NCBI GenBank assembly: GCA_947174995.1
Contig: CAMWLC010000008.1
Span: forward strand, 1 to 64,000
Origin: an uncultured Porphyromonadaceae bacterium
Lineage (GTDB): Bacteria; Bacteroidota; Bacteroidia; Bacteroidales; Muribaculaceae
Direction: 5' to 3'
DNA: 64,000 nucleotides
The notes below the pieces were generated by a model, which did no database searches, had not been told where the DNA came from, and saw only the letters and a list, made by a program, of their open reading frames with translations. Shown here in pieces: positions 7,167 to 14,811 of the stretch. Both the position numbers and the translations under genes were made by a program. Within the stretch, counting starts at the first letter, position 1; every line of letters begins with the position of its first letter.

Positions 7167-9517
7167 AGCTCAACCTCCTGTCCTTACCCGCCGACAACGC
7201 CCTCTCCTCCCTCCCGCAGGAGAGCGACAGCGTGGCCGCCAAAGTGGAGCAGGTTCTCGTCACGGAGCTTGCCCCCGCCGACGGCGGAGCCTCCGACCAT
7301 GAGGACCACACCAACGGCCTCATCACAGACCTCGCCTGGATACTCCTTTTAGGTGCGATAGTCACCCTCCTCTTCAAGCGCCTCAAGCAGCCCGTGGTGC
7401 TGGGATATATACTCGCCGGCTTCCTGGCAAGCCCGAAATTCGTATATCTCCCCTCCATATCCAATCTCGCCAACATAGAGTTCTGGGCCGATCTGGGCAT
7501 CGTGGTGCTTATGTTCACCCTCGGCCTGGAGTTCAGTTTCAAGAAACTGATGCACTCCGGATCCTCAGCAGTCATCACAGCCCTGGTGATCATCACCGGA
7601 ATGACCCTGGCCGGATTCGGAGTGGGGTGTCTGCTCCATCTCGACTCCATCAACTGCATATTCCTCGGCGGCATGATCTCCATGTCGTCTACAACCATAA
7701 TACTCAAGAACTTCGCCGACCTCGGCCTGCGCCACAAGAAATTCGCCTCCCTGGTGCTGGCTGTGCTCATCATCGAAGATCTCTTCGCCGTGCTGATGCT
7801 CGTGCTCCTCTCCTCCATCGCCATGGGGGACGTCAAGGGTTCCGAACTCCTCTTCTCCATCGGCAAACTGATGTTCTTCCTTATAATATGGTTCATAGTG
7901 GGAGTATATGTGCTGCCTACGTTTCTGGAGCGATGCCGCAAGTATCTCAACTCGGAGACGCTGCTGGTGGTCTCGATGGGCCTCTGCTTCAGCATGGCGG
8001 TGTTCTCGGTGCTGTGCGGCTTCTCGCTCGAACTCGGAGCCTTCGTCATGGGCTCCATACTCGCCGGTACGGTCTACGCCGAGCGCATAGAGCACGTCGT
8101 GATTCCGATCAAGGACCTCTTCGGTTCCGTATTCTTCATCTCCGTGGGGATGATGGTGGACCCCTCCGTGCTCACCGCCTACTGGGGTGAGATCCTCCTC
8201 CTTGCGGTCGTGGTGATAGTGGGCATGATCATCTTCGGCACCCTCGGAATGCTCGTCACGGGCCAGACCCTGAAGGTGGCCATCGAGAGCGGATTCTCCC
8301 TCACGCAGGTAGGCGAGTTCTCCTTCATCATCGCCTCCCTCGGCATGAGTCTGGGCGTCCTCGAAGCCTCGCTCTATCCTATAATTGTGGCCGTGTCGGT
8401 CATCACCATCTTCACCACCCCCTACTTCATGAAGATGTCCGGCGGGGTCTACCAGGCGGTAGAGGCCCATCTGCCCAAGGGGCTTCAGTTCCTCATAGAG
8501 CGCTATTCCAAGCAGACCTCGGACCAGAGCGAGACGGCCAAACTGTGGAAGGACATACTCTCGCGCTATCTCTGGCGCATAGTGCTCTATTCCGTGATAC
8601 TGATAGCCATCATCCTCGTCTCGCGCAGCGTGGCGTGGCCGATGCTGGAGGGTATATTCGGCTCCTGGGGACGACTTATCACCACCTGCCTCACCCTTCT
8701 GGCCATGGCACCCTTCCTCGTGGCGCTCTCCTTCAGCTCCACCAAGCCCGACGAGCGCATGAAGCTCCACTCCACGGCCAGTTTCTATGACGTTCCCCTG
8801 GTAGCCATGAGGATAGTGCGCTATCTGGTGACGTTGATGTTCGTGGTATATCTCGTCACGCTCTATTACGGCTCCCTGGTGGGCTGGACCGTGGGCGTAG
8901 TGACATTCCTCGTGATAATCCTCTTCGCCTCCACGCGCCTCTTCAGCCGCTATCACGACATGGAGACCAAATTCATGGCTAACCTCAACAACCGCGACAA
9001 CATGCGTTACGGCGTGGGCAACAACGTCGTGGACGACCTTCACCAGGCCTGGGTGGAGGCCGTGCCCGGATGCGGCTTCGTGGGTGACCGCCTGCGCGAC
9101 TCCGGACTGCGCACACGCTACGGCGTGAGCGTCTCAGCCATACGCCGGGGAGAGACCACCCTTCCCCTCCCCGGAGGCGACACCCGCATATTCCCCGGCG
9201 ACATCATCGGCGTCATCGGCACCGACGACCAGATAAAGCGGCTCAACGACGACCTTGAGAAAGCAGCCGCCGATTACGCCTCGCGCCAGGAGCCACGCCG
9301 CAGCGTCGAGCTCAAGAGCATACTCCTCTCGAAAGAGAGCCCCGTGGTGGGACGTCCCCTCTCACAGACCGACATACGCGGCGACTATTACGCCATGATA
9401 GTCAAGATTCAGAAATGCGACGGCTCCTTCGTGCAGCCCGGACCCGACGTCGTGCTCCGTCCCGGCGACCTGCTCTGGGTGGTGGGAGACCCCGCGCAAT
9501 TCATCAAAATGAAATGA
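7163..9517 (+). CDS. CPA2-type K+(Na+)/H+ antiporter with two RCK_C domains
   Basis: A 784-residue KefB-like antiporter. After an unusual hydrophilic N-terminal leader of about 50 residues, helices span about residues 55-430, with LGYILAGFLASP, FTLGLEFSFKKL and GSILAGTVYAERIEHVVIPIKDLFGSVFFISVGMMVDPS. A second hydrophobic block (about 470-600) follows. The cytosolic tail has two TrkA_C (RCK_C) folds, about 625-695 and 705-784, each ending in PGD(I/L)xxVxG. There is no nucleotide-binding RCK_N domain. It overlaps mgtC-like upstream (ATGA) and the AI-2E permease gene downstream. Confidence 0.9.
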   Translation: MKLNLLSLPADNALSSLPQESDSVAAKVEQVLVTELAPADGGASDHEDHTNGLITDLAWILLLGAIVTLLFKRLKQPVVLGYILAGFLASPKFVYLPSISNLANIEFWADLGIVVLMFTLGLEFSFKKLMHSGSSAVITALVIITGMTLAGFGVGCLLHLDSINCIFLGGMISMSSTTIILKNFADLGLRHKKFASLVLAVLIIEDLFAVLMLVLLSSIAMGDVKGSELLFSIGKLMFFLIIWFIVGVYVLPTFLERCRKYLNSETLLVVSMGLCFSMAVFSVLCGFSLELGAFVMGSILAGTVYAERIEHVVIPIKDLFGSVFFISVGMMVDPSVLTAYWGEILLLAVVVIVGMIIFGTLGMLVTGQTLKVAIESGFSLTQVGEFSFIIASLGMSLGVLEASLYPIIVAVSVITIFTTPYFMKMSGGVYQAVEAHLPKGLQFLIERYSKQTSDQSETAKLWKDILSRYLWRIVLYSVILIAIILVSRSVAWPMLEGIFGSWGRLITTCLTLLAMAPFLVALSFSSTKPDERMKLHSTASFYDVPLVAMRIVRYLVTLMFVVYLVTLYYGSLVGWTVGVVTFLVIILFASTRLFSRYHDMETKFMANLNNRDNMRYGVGNNVVDDLHQAWVEAVPGCGFVGDRLRDSGLRTRYGVSVSAIRRGETTLPLPGGDTRIFPGDIIGVIGTDDQIKRLNDDLEKAAADYASRQEPRRSVELKSILLSKESPVVGRPLSQTDIRGDYYAMIVKIQKCDGSFVQPGPDVVLRPGDLLWVVGDPAQFIKMK

Positions 9518-10614
9518 ACACTTATCACCGACAGCCCTATACGTTAGACCGCGTGGTGCGTATCCTCTTCTCGATATGCACCATAGTGGTGGTGCTCGTA
9601 TTGCTCAACATCCTGAAGGGGGTGCTTCTCCCGTTTCTCGTGGCCTGCCTGATAGCCTATATGCTGGAGCCGGTGGTGGAATGGAACATGCGCTGGACCC
9701 GCTGCCGCACACGCTTCCTCCCCGTGGTGCTCACCCTGGTGGAGGCCCTCGTGGCCGTCTCCGTATTCTGCGCCGCCGTCATCCCCTATCTCATCTCGGA
9801 GTGCACGCAGATGGCCGACGTCCTGACCAAATACGCCACCACGCAGATACGCATACCCTACATTTCGGAGCAGATACATCAGTTCATACGCGAGAACGTC
9901 GATTTCGACTATCTCTCGCGTATGCTCTCGCGCGAGCAGTGGATCGAGCTTCTCAAGTCGAGCCTGCGCCGCTCCTGGAGCTTCCTCTCCTCGGGCCTGG
10001 CCTTCATATTCGGCGTGGTCAGCTGGCTGATAGTCATACTGTATGTCATCTTCATTATGCTTGATTACCAGCGGCTTATGCTTTCATTCAAGCAGCTCGT
10101 GCCCGTCACGCAGCGCCACAGGGTGTTTCATATCCTGGGCGACATCAAGAACGCCATGAACCGCTACTTCCGCGGCCAGTTCGTCATAGCCTTCATCGTC
10201 GGGGTGCTCTTCTCCATCGGATTCGTCATCATCGGTCTTCCGATGGGCGTCATACTCGGCCTCTTCATCGGGATGCTCAACATGGTGCCCTATCTCCAGC
10301 TCATATCCCTGCCGATAACGGCCATCCTCTGCCTCGTGGGCGTGGCCGCCGGAGCGCCCGACTTCTGGGTGCTCTTCGGAGAGGCAATGGCCGTGTATGT
10401 GGTGGTGCAGTGTATACAGGACCTCTATCTCACCCCTAAAATCATGGGTCGCGCCATGGGCCTCAACCCCGCCATCATCCTCCTCTCCCTCTCGGTGTGG
10501 GGCAGCCTCTTGGGATTCATGGGCCTCATCGTGGCCCTGCCCCTCACCACGCTTCTCCTTTCATATTACGATATGTATGTAGTCAACAGGATTCATGACG
10601 ACAAAGAGCAATAA
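9514..10614 (+). CDS. AI-2E/PerM-family permease
   Basis: About 366 residues with seven to eight membrane helices and the family features LLPFLVACLIAYMLEPVVEW near the N terminus and a long periplasmic/amphipathic middle segment, followed by GLPMGVILGLFIGMLNMVPYLQ and GLNPAIILLSLSVWGSLLGFMGLIVALPLTT. Members are called AI-2 exporters, but some are Na+/H+ antiporters or have unknown cargo; the ion-transport neighbours favour the latter. The ATG at 9514 overlaps the preceding stop codon, which decides the start. Its end overlaps the carboxypeptidase gene by 20 bp. Confidence 0.88.
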   Translation: MNTYHRQPYTLDRVVRILFSICTIVVVLVLLNILKGVLLPFLVACLIAYMLEPVVEWNMRWTRCRTRFLPVVLTLVEALVAVSVFCAAVIPYLISECTQMADVLTKYATTQIRIPYISEQIHQFIRENVDFDYLSRMLSREQWIELLKSSLRRSWSFLSSGLAFIFGVVSWLIVILYVIFIMLDYQRLMLSFKQLVPVTQRHRVFHILGDIKNAMNRYFRGQFVIAFIVGVLFSIGFVIIGLPMGVILGLFIGMLNMVPYLQLISLPITAILCLVGVAAGAPDFWVLFGEAMAVYVVVQCIQDLYLTPKIMGRAMGLNPAIILLSLSVWGSLLGFMGLIVALPLTTLLLSYYDMYVVNRIHDDKEQ

Positions 10615-11869
10615 CCGATTTCTCCCGCTGTTTCTCCTCCTCGCGCTCCTGCTCCTCCCGCACCCGCTCCTCGGGGCCGACGACGCGATGCGGAGCTGCG
10701 CCCGGGAGGGCATGACCCGTTTCGCCTCCTCTCGGGCCATAGCCCCGTCACGTTCCGCCGTGCTCATCACAGACCTTGCCGACGGCGCGGAAATCACATC
10801 CCTCAATCCGGATCTCCCTCTCGTACCCGCCTCGATAATGAAGACCGTCACCATAGCCTCCCTACTTTCGCAGACCGGTCCGGACTGGAAATACCGCACC
10901 CACGTAAAGCATGACGGCCGCATCAAGGATGGCATCCTGGAGGGAAACCTGATCGTGGAGGCCAGCGGAGACCCGAGCATTTCATCCTCATGCGAACCTG
11001 TGGGGAGCGACTTCGCCTCGGAAGTCGTCACCGCGCTCCGCGAGAAGGGGGTGCGCCATATAGTAGGGCGCGTAATCATCGACGAGACACGCTTCCCCGG
11101 GCCCTCATGTCCCTCCACATGGGCCTCGGGCGACCTGCCGCACTCCTACGGCACAGGCTCCCACGGCCTCAACTACCGCAACAACGCCTCCGGCAAAAAG
11201 GCCGTCACCGATCCCTCCGGATGGTTCAGACGCGACCTTGGGGCGCGTCTTGCAGACGCCGGAATAGATGTTGAGGGACTCTCGATGCCCCACACCGGAC
11301 GCCACACCCTCTTCACTCATGAATCGGCCCCCGTGGAGGAGATAATGCGCAGCTGCATGATGCGCAGCGACAACCTCTTTGCCGAAAGTATGCTCCGCAC
11401 CTTGGGAAGCCTGAAAGGGGAGGAGGGGAGCACCCTCGCCGGCACGGCCTTCGAGAGAGAGTTGTGGAAGAAACGCAAAGCCCCTCTCGATGGGGTGGAG
11501 CTTGTGGACGGCAGCGGCCTCTCCCGCTCCAACAGGGTGACGGCCCGCTTCATGGAAAGTGTCCTGCGCCATGAGAAGGATAATGTGGAGTACGCCTCCT
11601 TCATGCCCCTGGCCGGACAGGAGGGCACGCTGAAGAAATTCCTCGCCTCCACTCCCCTCGACAGCTATGTGGCCATGAAGACCGGAAGCATGAACGGCAT
11701 ACAATGTTATGCCGGCTACAAACTTGACGAGGAGTTTGCCCCGACCCATGCCATAGTGGTAATACTCAACGCGCTGCCTGCGGGACGTCCTGCCGCCCGC
11801 GCTGCTGTGGAGCAGTTGCTGCTCGACATCTTCGCTCCACAGGAAGAGCCGGAAGCAGCCCCGCAATAG
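10595..11869 (+). CDS. dacB: D-alanyl-D-alanine carboxypeptidase/endopeptidase (PBP4 class)
   Basis: A 424-residue class C low-molecular-weight penicillin-binding protein. A signal peptide covers about residues 8-27. The three active-site motifs are SxxK (PASIMKT, Ser80 and Lys83), SDN (MRSDNLFAE, about 258-266) and KTG (MKTGSMNG, about 364-371). An inserted domain between the first two motifs, rich in GDPSISS and LIDETRF-like strands, is typical of DacB. It cleaves terminal D-Ala and peptide cross-links in peptidoglycan in the periplasm. It overlaps the permease gene upstream by 20 bp. Confidence 0.92.
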   Translation: MTTKSNNRFLPLFLLLALLLLPHPLLGADDAMRSCAREGMTRFASSRAIAPSRSAVLITDLADGAEITSLNPDLPLVPASIMKTVTIASLLSQTGPDWKYRTHVKHDGRIKDGILEGNLIVEASGDPSISSSCEPVGSDFASEVVTALREKGVRHIVGRVIIDETRFPGPSCPSTWASGDLPHSYGTGSHGLNYRNNASGKKAVTDPSGWFRRDLGARLADAGIDVEGLSMPHTGRHTLFTHESAPVEEIMRSCMMRSDNLFAESMLRTLGSLKGEEGSTLAGTAFERELWKKRKAPLDGVELVDGSGLSRSNRVTARFMESVLRHEKDNVEYASFMPLAGQEGTLKKFLASTPLDSYVAMKTGSMNGIQCYAGYKLDEEFAPTHAIVVILNALPAGRPAARAAVEQLLLDIFAPQEEPEAAPQ

Positions 11870-11906
11870 TAAATAGATTTTCCCGAAAATAAGATTATTC
11901 CGAGAT

Positions 11907-12482
11907 ATGTATGAATCACTGTTAGACCGCGTGTATGAGCTGGAGGGATTGCTCCACCTCGCCCTTGAACGCGATGAGATACCCGAGCGCCTTGACCAGC
12001 TGATAGCCGACAAGGCCCTTCGCATTGCCGAACCCTTTGCCGACAGGATTGCTCCTGCTCCAGCCCCCGCCGCCCCTTCCCCTGTAGAAGAGGAAGAGGC
12101 GCACCCTTACGAAAGCCCATATAAAGAGCCTCAGGAAGAAGAGCCGGAAGAGGAGCCTGAGGTTGAAGCGGAAGAATTTGAAGAGTATTCGGAGGCACCG
12201 ATGGCAGAGGATGAGCCGGTTGCTGAGGTGGAGCGTCAGCCCCTGCGTCGTCATTTCAGCCTGAACGACAGATTCCGTTTCAGCCGCGAGCTTTTCGGGG
12301 GCAGCCCGGCGCGGTTTGACGAGATACTGCACGTGCTCGACGGCATGGACTCCGCCGCAGAGGCCGAGGCCTACCTCTGCGACGAACTGGGCTGGGAACC
12401 GGATGACGACGACATGGCCGCCGAGTTTGTGGAGATAGTCCGCGCCGGATTTGCCGACACCTCTCACCCTGCCAAAAACTGA
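11907..12482 (+). CDS. Conserved Bacteroidales protein with acidic linker
   Basis: A 191-residue cytoplasmic protein. Residues 1-45 are helical (MYESLLDRVYELEGLLHLALE). A strongly acidic, proline-containing linker runs from about 50 to 110 (EEEEA, EEPEEEPEVEAEE). The C-terminal domain starts at HFSLNDRFRFSRELFGGSPARFDEILHVLDGM and ends with AEAYLCDELGWEPDDDDMAAEFVEIVRAGF; this second part is a recognisable conserved block in Bacteroidales proteins of unknown function. It has no signal peptide. It is 6 bp from rsmI and probably co-transcribed. No function is claimed. Confidence 0.8.
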   Translation: MYESLLDRVYELEGLLHLALERDEIPERLDQLIADKALRIAEPFADRIAPAPAPAAPSPVEEEEAHPYESPYKEPQEEEPEEEPEVEAEEFEEYSEAPMAEDEPVAEVERQPLRRHFSLNDRFRFSRELFGGSPARFDEILHVLDGMDSAAEAEAYLCDELGWEPDDDDMAAEFVEIVRAGFADTSHPAKN

Positions 12483-12488
12483 GACTCC

Positions 12489-13187
12489 ATGGCCGGAAAA
12501 CTGTATATAGTCCCCACCCCCATAGGTAATCTCGAGGATATGACCGCCCGCGCCATACGAGTGCTCAGGGAGGCCGACCTTATTCTTGCCGAAGACACGC
12601 GCACGAGCGGCGTGCTCCTCAAGCATTTCGAGATCTCCACACCCATGCGGAGCCATCATAAATACAACGAGCACCGCGACGTGGCCGAAGTGGTGGAGCG
12701 CATCGAGGGGGGAGAGAACATCGCCCTTATATCCGACGCCGGTACTCCCGGCATCTCCGACCCCGGTTTCATGCTCAGCCGCGAGTGCCGCCGTGCCGGC
12801 GTGACTGTGGAGTGCCTTCCCGGCGCCACGGCCTTCGTCCCCGCCTTGGTGGCCTCCGGTCTGCCATGCGACCGCTTCGTCTTCGAGGGGTTTCTCCCTC
12901 CCAAGAAGGGGAGGGCCACTCGCCTCGCCCTGCTGAGTGTCGACCCGCGCACCGTTGTCATATATGAATCCCCCAAACGATTGGCCCGCACCCTCCGTCA
13001 GCTCGCCGAATCATTCGGCCCCGACAGGGAGGCCGCTGTGTGTCGCGAACTCTCCAAAGTGCACGAGACCGTCAACCGAGACACCCTCGGAAATCTCGCC
13101 GGATTTTATGAAATGAACCAAGCGAAAGGGGAAATTGTTATCATCGTGTCCGGATGCCCGCGATTAATCAACCCAAAAACCAATTGA
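12489..13187 (+). CDS. rsmI: 16S rRNA (cytidine-1402-2'-O)-methyltransferase RsmI
   Basis: A 232-residue tetrapyrrole-methylase-fold enzyme that uses S-adenosylmethionine to 2'-O-methylate C1402 of 16S rRNA in the ribosomal P site. Diagnostic segments are LYIVPTPIGNLEDMTARAI at the N terminus, LAEDTRTSGVLLKHF, ISDAGTPGISDPG, and FVFEGFLPPKKGRA. Length is slightly short of the roughly 280 residues of E. coli RsmI because the C-terminal extension is absent, as in many Bacteroidetes. It ends at GEIVIIVSG plus a short tail, 1 bp before the lipoprotein gene. Confidence 0.95.
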   Translation: MAGKLYIVPTPIGNLEDMTARAIRVLREADLILAEDTRTSGVLLKHFEISTPMRSHHKYNEHRDVAEVVERIEGGENIALISDAGTPGISDPGFMLSRECRRAGVTVECLPGATAFVPALVASGLPCDRFVFEGFLPPKKGRATRLALLSVDPRTVVIYESPKRLARTLRQLAESFGPDREAAVCRELSKVHETVNRDTLGNLAGFYEMNQAKGEIVIIVSGCPRLINPKTN

Positions 13188-13188
13188 T

Positions 13189-14043
13189 ATGAAAAAGACA
13201 ATCTTCACCCTCGCGCTCGGAGCCCTGCTCCTCTCCTCCTGTGGCGGCAAAGAACAAAAAATGCACGACTCCCTGGTCGACATGAGCCGCCAGTATGAAG
13301 AAGCCACCGACTTCAACGACTCCCTGATGCTCCTGATGGGTGACATCTATACCGGACTTGACTCCATCAACCAACAGGAGGGTCTCCTCTATAACCTCAA
13401 CGGGGGCGAATCCGTAGACCGCCGCGAGGAAATCCGCCATAACCTCGCCGCCCTCAAGGCACGCCTCGACGCCAACCGCGCCCTGCTCGCCAGCATGGAG
13501 GCGAAGCTCAAGGCATCCGATTCGCAAAACAGCGTGCTGACCAAGACCATCGAGCAGCTCAAGGCCCACATCGCCCAGCAGGACGAGAAGATCGCCAAGA
13601 TGCAGGAAGACCTTGATAACGCCAACGCCCAGATAGCCGACCTCAGCAACCAGGTGGCCGAGGGCCAGGAGCAGCTCAAGGGCGAGACCGAGGCCAAGGA
13701 GGCCGCACAGGCTGCCGCAGTGGAGGCTGAAAACGAGGCCAACCGAGTCTACTACGCCATCGGCACCAACAAGGAGCTGAAGAAGAACGGTCTGCTCGAG
13801 AAGAAATTCCTCGGTGCCACCAAGGTGCTCCAGGGTGACTTCAACACCAACTACTTCACCGTGGGCGACAAGCGCAAGATCTCCGTCATCCCCACCAACA
13901 GCAAGAAGGTGAAGATCTGGAGCAACGTCCCCGAGGGCTCATACGAAATCATCGAGGCCGCCGACGGTATGAAGTCCATCCGCATCCTCAAGCCCGCGGC
14001 CTTCTGGAGCTTGACTCCTTACCTGATCATTCAGGTGGACTGA
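13189..14043 (+). CDS. Coiled-coil lipoprotein
   Basis: A 284-residue protein with a short signal peptide and lipobox (ALLLSSC, Cys at about 18). Residues about 60-185 form a long heptad-rich coiled coil (LKARLDANRALLASMEAKLKASDSQ and TIEQLKAHIAQQDEKIAKMQEDLDNANAQI). The C-terminal 90 residues are a beta-rich domain with LLEKKFLGATKVLQGDFNTNYFT. The architecture suits a periplasmic spacer or scaffold anchored in a membrane. It overlaps the next lipoprotein gene by a single base, so the two should be made together. I do not recognise a named family with certainty. Confidence 0.85.
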   Translation: MKKTIFTLALGALLLSSCGGKEQKMHDSLVDMSRQYEEATDFNDSLMLLMGDIYTGLDSINQQEGLLYNLNGGESVDRREEIRHNLAALKARLDANRALLASMEAKLKASDSQNSVLTKTIEQLKAHIAQQDEKIAKMQEDLDNANAQIADLSNQVAEGQEQLKGETEAKEAAQAAAVEAENEANRVYYAIGTNKELKKNGLLEKKFLGATKVLQGDFNTNYFTVGDKRKISVIPTNSKKVKIWSNVPEGSYEIIEAADGMKSIRILKPAAFWSLTPYLIIQVD

Positions 14044-14552
14044 TGAGACGCCTCCTTATACTCTCTACGGTAATCATGGCTTGCATCCTCACCGGGTGCA
14101 AGCCTACCGAGAATAACTACAAGGCGGCATACGACGCCGCCCTTGCGAAGCGGCAGAGCGTGGACGCCGACGCCGCTCTCCTCAGCGGAGGTCACGATGT
14201 GGTGCGTCCCGATGCCCCCAAGACGCGCAAGGCGGGAGACCGCCAGGTGGCTTATCGCCGCGAGCGCATCAAGCCCGACGAGGGCACCGATATCGACCTC
14301 TCGCGTCTGCCGTATGCCGTGGCCGTGGCGCAGTGGCGGATGCCCACCAACGCCCGCTCCCAGGCGTCGGCCCTCCGGTCCGAAGGACTCGAAGCCTTCG
14401 CCGCCACGGACAGCCGCGACCGCTGGTGGACCGTCGCCGGAGCATATCCCACCTTCGAGGAGGCCGCCGAAGCCCTGCTGCGGTTTGCCGACTCGCATCC
14501 CGGGTTCACATACATCGGACTTGATGGCTCCCCCCTGGTGATAATGCGCTGA
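14043..14552 (+). CDS. Lipoprotein with SPOR-like domain
   Basis: A 169-residue lipoprotein (ACILTGC lipobox, Cys at about 19). The C-terminal half (about 92-169) starts PYAVAVAQWRMPTNARSQASALRSEG and continues WWTVAGAYPTFEEAAEALLRFAD, with the alternating beta-alpha pattern and the xxVxxG(A/S)Y element of SPOR domains. SPOR domains bind denuded glycan strands at division septa. The assignment is by pattern and should be treated as tentative. The ATG shares one base with the stop of the upstream coiled-coil lipoprotein. A terminator follows 59 bp after the stop. Confidence 0.75.
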   Translation: MRRLLILSTVIMACILTGCKPTENNYKAAYDAALAKRQSVDADAALLSGGHDVVRPDAPKTRKAGDRQVAYRRERIKPDEGTDIDLSRLPYAVAVAQWRMPTNARSQASALRSEGLEAFAATDSRDRWWTVAGAYPTFEEAAEALLRFADSHPGFTYIGLDGSPLVIMR

Positions 14553-14610
14553 GAGAGGGTCACCCCGTATGTTGTAAAACAGAAATAATACCTTAATCGT
14601 ACTTAAAATA

Positions 14611-14643
14611 GGTCTGCATGAAAATGGCAGACCATTTTTTTTG
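14611..14643 (+). terminator. Rho-independent terminator ending the 1.2-14.6 kb gene run
   Basis: Stem GGTCTGCAT / ATGGCAGACC (one bulged C) with loop GAAA, followed by eight T. It separates the lipoprotein pair from the SusC/SusD operon. Confidence 0.85.
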
Positions 14644-14686
14644 TAAAAAATGTTGCGTAAAGAGTGGAATTTTTACAAAAATTGTC

Positions 14687-14694
14687 TAAATTTG
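14687..14694 (+). promoter_or_regulatory. -7 element of the SusC/SusD operon
   Basis: TAAATTTG matches the Bacteroidales TAnnTTTG box exactly and is followed by CG. A convincing -33 TTTG is not present at the expected distance (AGTGGAAT occupies it), which suits a promoter that needs an activator. The implied leader is about 115 nt. Confidence 0.5.
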
Positions 14695-14713
14695 CGTAAT
14701 TTTAATAGTGTTA

Positions 14714-14753
14714 CAGACTTTTTAACAACTCCCCGGAGGTGTGGAAAAGTCTG
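14714..14753 (+). other. Hairpin in the SusC leader
   Basis: Perfect 9-bp arms CAGACTTTT (14714-14722) and AAAAGTCTG (14745-14753) enclose a 22-nt loop containing CTCCCCGGAG. It lies within the likely 5' untranslated region of the susC-like mRNA and is not followed by a T-run, so it is not an ordinary terminator. A regulatory role is inferred. Confidence 0.45.
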
Positions 14754-14811
14754 CATCGGCCGTAAAAAGTAAGAAAATACCTCAATAACCAACATCTTTA
14801 ACATTTTAAGT

